The translations under genes and the position numbers were made by a program. From Folioceros fuciformis (lineage: Eukaryota; Anthocerotophyta; Anthocerotopsida; Anthocerotales): a stretch of DNA of 62,482 bases. Position 1 is the first letter of the stretch; each line of letters opens with the position of its first letter. Below the pieces are notes generated by a model. That model was not told the DNA's origin. It ran no database searches and saw nothing but the letters and a program-made list of their open reading frames with translations. The stretch covers positions 711,662 to 774,143 of the forward strand of contig JBNGIO010006317.1 of assembly GCA_049999805.1 (NCBI GenBank), written 5' to 3'. Positions 35,104 to 45,078 of the stretch are shown here, one piece after another.

Positions 35104-35301
35104 ACTTCACACAACAATAAAGACAAAAAGGAATGTATAAGCTCCTTAGCAAACAGAACTTGCTACTCCTAGACCATCATGGATGGAAAGAACAAAAGCT
35201 CCACTTCACACAACAATAAAGGCCAAAAAGAATGTATAACCTTCTTAGCAAATAGAACTTGCTACTCCCAAACCATCATGGATGGAAAGAATAAAAGCTC
35301 C
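35104..35301. repeat. 99-bp tandem duplication
   Basis: Two adjacent copies start acttcacacaacaataaag at 35104 and 35203 and end aaaagctcca. They differ at roughly one base in ten. Confidence 0.9.
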
Positions 35302-36425
35302 AAACTCCAAAGGAAACATCTCCTTACCTTTTGTTGCGCCTTTTGAAAGAATTATTATTCAGAGGACCAAGAGTGTTTCACTTTGTATGTTCTTAGATAC
35401 ATATATAATCCTTTGTATGTTCATGGATGCATATATAGACCAAAACAAACAAGGAGGTTCGGTATATTTTACTTTCTCGTAAATATGCACGATATCTAGA
35501 CTTTCCTCCAAATGCATAATGCAAGCATGATTCTTCTTCTCCTTGTCTACTCAAGTGACCTTAAGATTTTGTTTTATGTATACTGTGTGCACACATAATC
35601 TTGGCTTAGCGTGTGACTGTTTGCTTCCAGTGTAGGACAATAGGGTAATTCTATAATGCTGGCTATATTGTTGGTGTTGATGCTCTTCTAAACACTATCC
35701 ACAACATGTTGTGGTGACAAAGGGCCTGGCTATCGCAAGATACATCTTGCCTCTCAAAAGCTTTTCTTAGGCATAGAGTTGTGGTAAACCAGGTCGGGTA
35801 TGGAGTGCGGATTTCGAGAATTTGAGGTGGGAAGAGAACGATCTAGTACAAACACTTGTCCAACCACCGTTGTTCCACATGGTGAACATCGTCCCATTGG
35901 GGAACATTTTCCTGTCCGTTCAAGTGTTCCTTTTCTCATCACACCACTCTTGTGCTCACCCTGGCATGCGCATGAGCATGAGCAGCAGGCCTCGGAAAAG
36001 GAGGTGTCTACCATCAACCAGGCATTGGCACGAGCCAGCTTCCTCACATGTTGACAGTTGTGACCCACAAAAGTGCTTTCATCTGGCTTGCCTTGTGAAA
36101 TTTGAGCACGACGAGCAACAGGTGATTGGACAGTGCGAATCCCCACGGCAACCATGCAGTCCACAAGCATGGAACCGCGGGTCCACCAATGGCGTCTCCT
36201 GCAGGAGCAAGGGGGGCGACAGTGCACGCCCCCAAATAGCATCGGGACGTCGGCCATCTAGATAGGACATGGTGAAAGGTGAAAAGGCGTCATGCCATGC
36301 CCACGTCATCATCATCGGCTCCAGCGGAACAGTGGGCACTTCAGAGACAGGAGGTCTTGTCGGGGAATGCTGATGCCCGGGCAGCGCTCCTGGCCCATAG
36401 CCCACCAGGCCCATGGTCCCGGCAC

Positions 36426-36566
36426 CCTCGTCCTGACCAACGCAGGGTCTGTTTCCATTTAGCTGGAGTCGGACTGCAGGCTGGAGTGATCAGACCCCAG
36501 GATCAGCCTCGTCCTCACCAAAGCAGCGTCTGATTCCATGTAGCTGGAGTCGAACTGGAGGCTGGA
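36426..36566. repeat. Imperfect 80-bp tandem duplication
   Basis: Two copies contain cctcgtcct(g/c)accaa.gcag and tagctggagtcg.actg.aggctggag. They are clearly related but diverged. Confidence 0.75.
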
Positions 36567-37065
36567 GCAGGCCTAGGGCAACCTGTGACTGTACCAGCTT
36601 ACCAGCCCGGCGATTTATCGAGCTTTGCAGCACTAACTCCCAAGTTGGTACATATCCACACATGATGGCAAACGGTAAACACAGTTCCTCACGCCTGCTG
36701 CTGGGGGATTGCATCGTACTCCACAGTCTCTCACACCCAGGCCCCTGCCTTCACACACTTGGTCTCGGGTTCAGGGACAAGGACCCGGACGAAGCAAGAC
36801 ACTCACGCTCCAACCCAGTGTTTCAAAACTCAAAACCGCTCTTACCTCAGTCCCATGGCTCCAACCCCAGAGTCCTATATCCACTTTCCTCATGCCCCCA
36901 ACATACACACATCACCTCCCTTCCCTCCTCCCTCGGGGATGTGACGCTGCCGTCAGAGGTCAGGCTCCATAGACTGTACACATTTCAATCCCTTTTCCGG
37001 ATTTGGGTGTGCTGCTTTATGCCTCCACCCCTGTGTACGGTCGGGATTCTGGAAGATGCAGGATG

Positions 37066-37160
37066 CTTGGCATTGCCTTGCTTGGCATTGCTTGGCTTGG
37101 CCTTGCCTGACTTGGCCTTGCCTGACTTGGCCTTACTTGGCTTGGCCCTGCTTGTCTCGG
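37066..37160. repeat. Low-complexity cttggc/ttgcc repeat
   Basis: A run of units like acttggccttgcctg, period about 15 with shorter sub-units. Non-coding. Confidence 0.85.
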
Positions 37161-38137
37161 CCCATTGGTGCCTGTAAATTTTTACACTAAGCATCCTTCA
37201 CGCTCACAGGGAACTCGGGAGCATGTCGTGTATAAAACGGGAGTGGTTTCTTAGGAATCTCACCTGCCCCGCAGGGTGCGGCACAAAAGCAAACAGAAAG
37301 CCCGGCCGCTCGCGTTAGCTGACCCACCACTCCTGGGTCTTACAGGCATCAGGAAAGGGCAGGCCAGAGCAGAGCAGGGATGAAGCAAGTTACATTACAG
37401 ACAAGGATTACGAACCTTTCTTTGTACATATGTAGTTTGTGCAAGGATTAAGGTGGAGCGTGAAGTGTCGTCCTCTGCCAGAGCTTCTTTTGTCATGAGG
37501 CTGCAGCTACCACGCCTCGCCCGGACTGTACAGCGACAGAGAGGCACATGTGACGGGAAGAAGAGGGTAGACGATAGTACAGGCCAGGCTTTAAGGGCGG
37601 GGTAAAAAACTATCAGGACCGTCGCACAGGGATTGAATGCGGTGAATCCCGCCCCACCATCTCCCGCCAGGGCACCATCATTTCCGCCAGCTCCCTGCCG
37701 CCACTCGACACCCGCATTCATGCGGCATGTCCCGCTTTCATGCGCGAATGCGATGCGCAGAAGCCCAGGTCCCTGCTTGGCAGCGCCCTGCGCGCCACAG
37801 GTCCGCTGCCCTGCCCAGGACTTGCAGAGCAGCGGCAGCTTCTGACGTTCCAGGTGCGGTCTGACGGGAAAAGAGACGGGGCCTATGGAGAGCCAGCCGG
37901 CTATGGCGCTCTCGTGCAGGGCTCCGCATGACCTCGTCATCACATGCCCCTCGTGAGCGGAGGACGCGCTGCAGAAAGCTGCCCTGCTGTTGTTGTCTTG
38001 GGTGGCATTTCTACTGTCTGATGTCTCGAATGGCATTGTGTTGACTGATTGACTCACATGGGCGGGAAGGATTGATGGGCCCTTGGGGGCTATAGGATTC
38101 CTTCTGTGTGTGTTGTGGGGTTGAGAACATCTCTGCC

Positions 38138-41100
38138 ATGGCGGGCGCGGGAGGGAAGTACGCTGTCGGGGGCTTTGTGCTGCTGTTGCTGTGGCTGTGC
38201 GTGGGTGGAGGGGGGGGGGGAGTCGGGGACGAGGTGGCGGCCTTGATGCAGATCAAGGAGGCTCTGGTGGACCGCATGAATTATCTGGAGGGATGGCAAG
38301 GGAACGCCACAAATGCGTGTGGGTGGAGGGGAGTCTCCTGCAATGCCGCGATGAGGGTGCAGGAGCTGAGCCTGGCGGGACTAAATTTGACGGGCTCGCT
38401 CTCGCCGGCTGTGGGTTTCTTGTCAGCTCTCACCAATTTGAGTGTTCAGCAGAACAACTTCACGGGGACGCTACCTGTGGCGATTGCCACTCTCACGCGC
38501 CTCCGTTTCTTGAACGTGTCCAACAACAATTTCAGCTACTCTTTTCCAGCGGGATTTGGCGCGCTCACCAAGTTGGAGGTGCTGGACACGTACAACAACA
38601 ATTTCTCCGGGCCGCTGCCGGAGGAGCTTGCCGTGCTGCCTGCTCTGGAGCATTTGCATTTGGGGGGAAGCTATTTCGAGGGGACTATTCCTCCGAGCTA
38701 TGGGAACATCAGCAGTCTGAAGTATTTGGCACTGTCCGGGAATTCTCTCACGGGACGCATTCCTCCTGAGCTGGGTAACCTCACTAGGTTGGAGGGGTTG
38801 TATCTCGGCTACTTCAATGTGTATGATGATGGCATCCCGCCGGAGCTTGGGAGGCTTAAGAATTTGGTGAGGCTGGATCTGGGGGGATGCCAGCTCACTG
38901 GCGGGATTCCTGCTGAGCTGGGTAACCTGGAGAGCTTGGACACGCTCTTCTTGCAATTCAACGAGCTCACCGGCAGTATTCCACTGGGGCTTGGAAACCT
39001 CTCCAATCTCAAGTCTCTGGATACCTCTCTGAATCGGATGAGCGGCGGCATTCCGCCCGATTTCTACAAGCTGGAGAAGTTGGAGCTGCTTTCTTTGTTC
39101 GGGAATCAGTTTATGAGCGGTCCGATTCCCGACTTCATTGCTGCCCTCCCTAATCTGCAGGTTTTGCATCTTTGGGGAAACCAGTTCACTGGCAGCATTC
39201 CTGCCAACCTTGGCAACAGTACGAAGCTGATAATGGTCGATCTGTCCAACAATTCTCTGTCTGGTGTCATCCCACCTTACCTGTGTGCGGGGCCCCTTCA
39301 GCGGCTCATTTTGCAGATCAACCAGCTTTCAGGGCCCATCCCTGACAGCATTGGCAGGTGTCAGAGCCTGGAATACTTGCGGCTCGGGCACAATCAGCTG
39401 AATGGCACCATCCCGGCGGGTCTCCTCGGCCTCACTAATTTGTCCTTCCTGGAGCTTCTTGACAATCGTCTGGAGGGGTCTATTCCTCAGGGTTTCGTAA
39501 ATGTCCCACGCCTCTCGAGGCTGGATTTGTCGGACAACTTGTTGGACGGAGATCTTCCTGGCAGCATTGGGAGTCTGCAAAGCGTGCAGTACTTGGCCTT
39601 GACTGGGAATCGATTTTCAGGGAGCATTCCTCCCGACATTGGACAGCTCAGCTTCCTCAACACCATCGACCTGAGTCGGAATTTCTTTACAGGTAGCATT
39701 CCCCCGGAAATCGGGCTGTGCAGTCAGCTCTCGGATCTGGATTTTAGTTCTAACCAGCTGACAGCGGAGATCCCTAAGGAGCTCAGCCATCTTTCGGTGC
39801 TTTCTTATCTCAATCTGTCAAGGAATTCGCTGGTGGGGCCTATCCCGGAAGAGCTGCAGGATCTGCAGACCCTGAACATCGTGGATTTTTCCTACAACAA
39901 TCTGTCCGGGCCGATTCCTGTGAGTGGCACGTTTCAGTTTTTCAACTACAGCTCGTATATGGGGAATCCGGGGCTGTGCGGCCCGCGGAGTATCATCCCT
40001 ACTGGGACTTCCGCATGTGATGCTCCGCAGAGCGCGGTGTATCCCACGAGATCTGCTCCTCGCCGTGGGGGTAAAGCAGCCCCTATTGCCTGGATTGTGG
40101 GAGGCCTCTTCGCAGCTGCGCTCATAGTGTTGCTTGTTGGTGTGTGCTGCTTTTTCAACAAGTATCGATGGTACATTTCCAACATCTTGGCCAAGGACAA
40201 GTCCATCCGTCCCTGGAAGCTTACAGCTTTCCAAAGGCTTAACTTCTCCGCCAACCATGTGCTGGGGTGCCTCAGTGAAGACAACATTATTGGCAGGGGT
40301 GGTGCGGGGACCGTCTACAAAGGCGAGATGCCAGATGGGGAGAACATCGCAGTTAAGAGGCTGCCTGGCAAGGCGACCGGGAAAGGCTTTTCCCACGACC
40401 ATGGCTTCTCAGCCGAGATTCAGACTCTGGGCAAAATCAGGCACCGTAACATTGTGCGGCTGCTGGGATGCTGCTCAAACCATGAGACTAACTTGCTCGT
40501 GTACGAGTACATGCCCTACGGCAGTCTAGGTGAGATTCTGCACGGCAAAAATCATGTCCTATTGGTATGGAACACTCGCTACGAAATAGCAGTGCAGGCA
40601 GCAAAGGGCTTGGCTTACTTACACCATGACTGCCAGCCTGCTATTTTACACCGAGACGTTAAGTCCAACAACATACTTCTGGACTCCAACCTGGAAGCCC
40701 ACGTTGCTGACTTCGGGCTGGCTAAGCTTCTACAAAACAGTGGGACATCACAATCTATGTCCTCAATCTCTGGTTCTTACGGATACATTGCTCCAGGTAA
40801 CACTCCAACTCCTTCGAGTTTCCTGTTCTTGGTGATGCAATCGCAAGCCTTACAGTCTCTGCTTGCCTTATTGACCCTGAAACGCTCACTTGGTGGTGTG
40901 GTCGTTGCAGAGTATGCCTACACGTTGAAGGTGAACGAAAAGAGCGACATATACAGCTTCGGGGTAGTCCTTATGGAGCTCATCACAGGCAAGAGGCCAA
41001 TCGAGCAGGAGTTCGGAGAGGGAGTGGACATTGTGCAGTGGGTTCGTGGGAAGATCCAACACAAGGACATGGGTGCCGAGGTGCTAGACTCCAGGCTTGG

Positions 41101-41308
41101 AAGTAAAAATCTGCCCCTGCAAGAGATCATGCTGGTTCTGAGAGTGGCACTGCTCTGCACCAGCGACCTACCTGTCGACCGACCCACTATGCGCGAGGTC
41201 GTCCAAATGCTCCAAGACGTGAAACCCAGCAGCAACGACACCAAAAATGTGTCGAGCAAGCCGAGCACACCCGACAGAAAGAAAGGAACCCCCCTTAGCA
41301 TAGTCTGA
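38138..41308 (+). CDS. CLV1/BAM-type LRR receptor-like kinase (LRR-XI)
   Basis: Two exons (38138-40796 and 40911-41308) encode 1018 residues. The ATG at 38138 in ctgccATGG is chosen over the one at 38108 because the signal-peptide core (FVLLLLWLCV) follows directly. Order: signal peptide; LRRNT; about 21 plant LRRs; a Cys pair (NPGLCG...ACDA); one transmembrane helix at about 648-672 (AWIVGGLFAAALIVLLV); a kinase with IGRGGAGTVYKG, a VKRLP lysine, HRDVKSNN and DFGLAKL, so it looks active. Stretches such as LYLGYFNVYDDGIPPELG match CLV1/BAM receptors, which bind CLE peptides at the plasma membrane and control stem-cell number. The 114-bp intron falls at the GYIAP/EYAYT point of the kinase, phase 1. 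It is open in frame, so retention would add 38 residues there. An 11-G run (38210-38220) codes for Gly just after the signal core. Confidence 0.93.
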   Translation: MAGAGGKYAVGGFVLLLLWLCVGGGGGGVGDEVAALMQIKEALVDRMNYLEGWQGNATNACGWRGVSCNAAMRVQELSLAGLNLTGSLSPAVGFLSALTNLSVQQNNFTGTLPVAIATLTRLRFLNVSNNNFSYSFPAGFGALTKLEVLDTYNNNFSGPLPEELAVLPALEHLHLGGSYFEGTIPPSYGNISSLKYLALSGNSLTGRIPPELGNLTRLEGLYLGYFNVYDDGIPPELGRLKNLVRLDLGGCQLTGGIPAELGNLESLDTLFLQFNELTGSIPLGLGNLSNLKSLDTSLNRMSGGIPPDFYKLEKLELLSLFGNQFMSGPIPDFIAALPNLQVLHLWGNQFTGSIPANLGNSTKLIMVDLSNNSLSGVIPPYLCAGPLQRLILQINQLSGPIPDSIGRCQSLEYLRLGHNQLNGTIPAGLLGLTNLSFLELLDNRLEGSIPQGFVNVPRLSRLDLSDNLLDGDLPGSIGSLQSVQYLALTGNRFSGSIPPDIGQLSFLNTIDLSRNFFTGSIPPEIGLCSQLSDLDFSSNQLTAEIPKELSHLSVLSYLNLSRNSLVGPIPEELQDLQTLNIVDFSYNNLSGPIPVSGTFQFFNYSSYMGNPGLCGPRSIIPTGTSACDAPQSAVYPTRSAPRRGGKAAPIAWIVGGLFAAALIVLLVGVCCFFNKYRWYISNILAKDKSIRPWKLTAFQRLNFSANHVLGCLSEDNIIGRGGAGTVYKGEMPDGENIAVKRLPGKATGKGFSHDHGFSAEIQTLGKIRHRNIVRLLGCCSNHETNLLVYEYMPYGSLGEILHGKNHVLLVWNTRYEIAVQAAKGLAYLHHDCQPAILHRDVKSNNILLDSNLEAHVADFGLAKLLQNSGTSQSMSSISGSYGYIAPGNTPTPSSFLFLVMQSQALQSLLALLTLKRSLGGVVVAEYAYTLKVNEKSDIYSFGVVLMELITGKRPIEQEFGEGVDIVQWVRGKIQHKDMGAEVLDSRLGSKNLPLQEIMLVLRVALLCTSDLPVDRPTMREVVQMLQDVKPSSNDTKNVSSKPSTPDRKKGTPLSIV

Positions 41309-41555
41309 AGGTTCTTTCAAGGGTAAGACGCCATAGCTCTGTCCTCTCCCACGAGCTTTTTTTCCTTGAAGTTCTCACGCATATCCCTAGTAAAGACTGT
41401 CTAGTTAGAAACCCCATATATACCTTGCCTGCATAGAAGTGAGGCAGGCGGGGCAAGGGTACTTGGGGTAGTATATACATTGGTGTCGAAACCAAGTGAG
41501 CGAGTGACACCTGCATTTTCAGAAGTCACTACCAATCCAGCCAGTGCACGTATCA

Positions 41556-42974
41556 TTATCTGTCCGACCCCTGCCTCACCTTTGATGCACCACCTACTGC
41601 GGACCCAGAGAGAACATGCTTGGCAGGCAAAGGGGCGAAGTATTTGGCAAAGGCGCCATCATCCCCTTCTGCAGCATCGGTTTCGATCCAGGTCCGAGTC
41701 TCTATGGGTGGCGCTCCCCATCGCTTTCGCACAGTGGATATAAATTCCTTCTTGCACCAGCGTTTCTCCACCAGACGACCTCTGATCCCCTCCCGGAACC
41801 AAGGATCATCCATGTTCTCTGGCTGAAAGCGGAACGGCCGTTGCCCTAGATTAACTCGCGTCGCCTCCTCCTTCCTGAACTGGCTGAAGACGCCGGAATT
41901 GGAAATGCGCCAGGCAGGGAAGAGACGGGAGCTCAAGTGCACTGCACCTCGTAGAAGCCACACCAGCTGACCATTCACAGTGAAGAAGACCTCCTGCGTG
42001 CGCCTGTTCAACCCGGCTCCCACCACGATATCGGATGTCCGCGCCCAGGACTCCCCCGAGAGCTGGATCCATTCCGACGCGGAGTCGTTCTCATCGCACT
42101 TCCAGATCTCCGCCCGCTCGCCGTGCGGGACCTGGTAGTTGGACGTCCCGTAGCCGTAGCTCAGATGCGATGCCCGGGCGAACTTGAATCCCATGGATGC
42201 TGCGAAGTCCGGGAACACGGTCCCTGTTCCCGCCTCCGGCGCCACCCATAGCACCTCGAAGTAGTAGCCGGGGAATCCGCGGAAGGAGCGCGGGCATGGC
42301 CGATTTCCGATCTTGGTGAGCATGAAGTATCTCCCGCCATGGCCGATCCAGATGTTGTTCTGCAGGAGAGTCTCCGACGGGACGTCCTCGGGATCCCGCT
42401 GCGTGGACGTAGAGAGACTCTCGTCCGTGTCGCTCCAGCTGCTGCGGCTGCTCGGCGAATGATTCAGCCATGGCGAACTAGGGTTGGCAGGGGAGACCCC
42501 GGGCTGGCCGCTGACGAGTAGACGCTGGACGTGGTCCCGCGCGCTGATGCATTCCTTGTCCCGTCTGGCCCACTGGAGGACCTGCTCGAGCTTGGTCAGG
42601 GCGTCGTGGAACTCGCCGTTCTTCGCGTGCTCCAGAGCTTGCTCCCGGTGGCGAGCTCTGCGAGCCCGGCAGGCCTCTTGCTGTTCCGGGAACTTCTGGT
42701 ACACCCGCTTCCGCACGTCGATGTCATCCACCAGGATTTGGAGGTTGGTCATGGTTCCATCGAACGGGGACATGACGAGGGTGAACTCCTCGATGATGCT
42801 CCATCGGTTGTACGTCCTCCCGTCGTTGCACTTCACGGGATCGCACATAATTTTCCTGGTAATGGGATCGCGGAACCAAGCTGGCGGCGGGTCTTGGCCC
42901 TCACTGTCCTCACTCCAGTCTCCGGTATCCTGCAGGCTCAGTTCTTCCGATTCCTGGTCCTCAGTGCGATCCAT
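41556..42974 (-). CDS. U-box/SPRY protein (U-box E3 candidate 2)
   Basis: One exon encodes 472 residues from the ATG at 42974 (MDRTEDQESEELSL). The frame stays open upstream to 43391, but those 139 residues show no domain, so I treat them as untranslated or uncertain. A U-box sits near residues 28-95 (FRDPITRKIMCDPVKC, DGRTYNRW). A TPR-like helix pair follows (ALEHAKNGEFHDAL, VLQWARRDKEC), then a Ser-rich linker and a SPRY domain (GAGLNRRTQEVFFTVNGQLVW, FPAW, VNLGQRPFRFQPENM). It matches the gene at 25.1-27.2 kb along its length but lacks introns and the N-terminal helical domain. A retrocopy or loss of 5' exons could explain this. Substrates are unknown. Confidence 0.83.
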   Translation of the reverse strand: MDRTEDQESEELSLQDTGDWSEDSEGQDPPPAWFRDPITRKIMCDPVKCNDGRTYNRWSIIEEFTLVMSPFDGTMTNLQILVDDIDVRKRVYQKFPEQQEACRARRARHREQALEHAKNGEFHDALTKLEQVLQWARRDKECISARDHVQRLLVSGQPGVSPANPSSPWLNHSPSSRSSWSDTDESLSTSTQRDPEDVPSETLLQNNIWIGHGGRYFMLTKIGNRPCPRSFRGFPGYYFEVLWVAPEAGTGTVFPDFAASMGFKFARASHLSYGYGTSNYQVPHGERAEIWKCDENDSASEWIQLSGESWARTSDIVVGAGLNRRTQEVFFTVNGQLVWLLRGAVHLSSRLFPAWRISNSGVFSQFRKEEATRVNLGQRPFRFQPENMDDPWFREGIRGRLVEKRWCKKEFISTVRKRWGAPPIETRTWIETDAAEGDDGAFAKYFAPLPAKHVLSGSAVGGASKVRQGSDR

Positions 42975-44161
42975 GGCATTGCCTGGCGCGGAGGCATCTG
43001 AGAGAGCCGAGACGTGAATCGGGTGGAGGACGGAGGCCTGGTGCGGTTGTTCCCGGCGATACGAAACGGCTTGATACTGGTAGCATTTGTAGGCGGCGGG
43101 ACGTACTACAGCATCAAGAACGCGGTCGCAAGCATCTGCCGCAGTGAAAAATGCAAGTGGGGACGCGGGTGCTTCTGAGTCTCCATCTCGTTTTCTTACA
43201 GTGACATGTCCAACCTTCGGGCCACTGTCAGAAATAGCAAGCCAGAGACGGTAGAGCGGGAGAGAACCTCCAGTTCCGGCCGCAGGTTGCGCATTAATAG
43301 CGAGACTGACGAATAACAAACAGTCGACATGCGTGCCTGCCGGGAACAGTCGCCACCAGAGGAAGTCCAGGTCCATGGTACCTTGATGCATGGAGAGTAA
43401 ATACAGTGTCTTGGCATGTGTCCAGGCTCACACTGGCTCAGCCAAATTCCAGGAACACAGGCAACTGCTACAACGTCATGCCACACTGTCATCAACAGTG
43501 TCGATGCATAAATGTGTACGTCTGCACGCCGACCAGTCTCAAAGTTCCTAAGCACCTCACACCCCAGGACTCCGGGACGTTGAAGACCTACTCCTGAAGT
43601 GCAAGCCTCTTCGGTATCACTATGGAGCAGGTCTTCGAGTTCACTATGTAGCAGGTAGTGAAAAGGAAAAGAAGACTTGGCAGACTTGATGTGAGCTGAC
43701 CGATCATTTCTTGCAACTTGTGCACTTGTCCAAGAAGATAGGAAAGATAGCACTAGAGCTCTTTTCGACGAAAGAGATCGCACTCTAGCTCTTTTCTCTA
43801 AAAAGATGGTGGGAGGAGATTCCAGTCATTGACTTCAGCAGAAAGGCGCCAGTGTCAAGATGGCAGCCAGCCAAACAAGAGGGACGACAAGTGACCAACA
43901 GGACTCATGAATATCAATACGTTGAAGAAATAAAAATCTCTGGAATAAGCACGCAGCTCCACCTTGGGTAGGGAGTGGAAGGCTTTCACTTCCACCACGT
44001 TGAGCAGCTCTTTCCAAACGTTTTCCACATGTTGAAAGACTGGTCTTCGCAGGAGAAGTGGGCTACCTGGAGAAGAATCTACCCTTGCTTACCGTCAGTC
44101 GGGGCTGGCTGTGTCAACAAGCTTTTGGACTTCGATTGGACCTGCACATGCGAAACCACAA
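42975..44161. other. Stretch between U-box/SPRY 2 and the LYR gene
   Basis: It contains the open 5' extension of the U-box/SPRY frame (to 43391) and then unremarkable sequence with a short repeated piece (actctagctcttttc / actagagctcttttc) near 43750-43800. No further gene is recognised. Confidence 0.5.
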
Positions 44162-44763
44162 TTAGAATTGGAGTGTGCTCGGATGGATGCTTGGGAATGT
44201 CCTCTGAGAAAAATCAGCGCGAATGAGGCCAACCTTGTCAAGTACAGACTCAACAGCATCCCTCCCACCCACCAACAATTTTGCTATCTGCCAGCACCAC
44301 TCAGTTCCAGTCAGCTCCACGAATTACATTCGGCTGTGCAAGAAAGACAAGTAGTTCGCACAGATACCACTTACGATCTCTGGGTCCCTCTCAAACCGAG
44401 CTGCCTCAAATTCATTCCGTGCACTAGTCCTCAGCACATCTCTCCTGAATTCAAAACTTCTGTCTTCAAATAGGCAATAACAGAACCCACGTGGTGCAAA
44501 AGGTCATGTGATACCACAAACAGAAGTTCAGCTCCTTGCCAGGGCACGCCTTGATCATTTGGCCACACGAAGAGGCTGGTGGTACGAAGAATATATCGGT
44601 ACAGGCTCAATGCTTCTCGCCTTGTGTTTGTCAGCCTGGGAGCCTCTGCTTCAACTCCCTTCACCACATGCCTCTCGAGTAGCTCCTCCAAGTTACCAGG
44701 ACCGTCATGCATCCTCCTGACCAGTGCCTTGAATGAATACCAGTGCAGATTCTTGGACGCCAT
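44162..44763 (-). CDS. LYR-motif (LYRM) protein, probably mitochondrial
   Basis: Three exons (44763-44540, 44444-44375, 44287-44162) encode 139 residues. The complex-1 LYR domain is clear: REALSLYRYILR with LYR at 54-56, then WPNDQGVPWRDVLR, ARNEFEAARFERDPEI and AKLLVGGRDAVESVLDK. LYR proteins help load Fe-S clusters or assemble respiratory complexes in the mitochondrial matrix, often with the acyl-carrier protein. The first intron (44539-44445, 95 bp) has a GC donor (TG|GCAAGG) and a normal AG acceptor; only this choice restores the invariant PW-RDVLR run. The second intron (44374-44288) is GT-AG. The last exon may instead splice on after LDK, so the final 24 residues are less sure. Confidence 0.85.
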
Positions 44764-45078
44764 CTGACACCGCCGTCCACGAGTCTACAGACGGCGTGGC
44801 AACGGGATGCCAAAACCCTGCAAGAGTCATTAGAGAGCCGGCTGTGAGGAAAACCGCTTTTCAAATGCATCCAACATCCCTTTAACGAGAAGTGCACTAT
44901 GCGAGTGGCAAGTGCCCATCTTCCTCTCCTGTGTCGGTATCGATGTTTGCTGTGGTCGGGGCTTCACTTGTGCGGTTAGTTGGAGTAACAGACGACTTGG
45001 TTGCAAACGGCTAGTTTGGCCGCAATTCCTGTTTTGACGCCCGCCCCGGGTGATGTAGGATGCCGGCAGGTCCTGAGG
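44764..45078. promoter_or_regulatory. Shared upstream region of the divergent LYR and RNase H genes
   Basis: The two start codons face away from each other with only 315 bp between them. It must hold both promoters and leaders unless either gene has an extra 5' exon. I see no clear TATA box. Confidence 0.5.

Larger units (their letters stand above)
35302..38137. other. Intergenic stretch upstream of the receptor kinase
   Basis: It changes from AT-rich to GC-rich near 35.8 kb. An open frame at 35754-36257 (minus, 167 codons, Cys-rich) has no recognisable domain and I do not call it a gene. An 80-bp diverged tandem duplication lies at about 36426-36566. A TATA-like tataaaa is at 37230. The last 700 bp probably carry the receptor-kinase promoter and leader. 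Confidence 0.5.

Noticed and set aside
35754-36257. 167-codon Cys-rich open frame on the minus strand
   Set aside because: The Cys spacing fits no zinc finger or secreted peptide family I know, and other frames are about as open.
42975-43391. Open 5' extension of the second U-box/SPRY frame as coding sequence
   Set aside because: There is no similarity to the N-terminal helical domain of the paralogue and no domain; a good ATG follows just before the acidic region.
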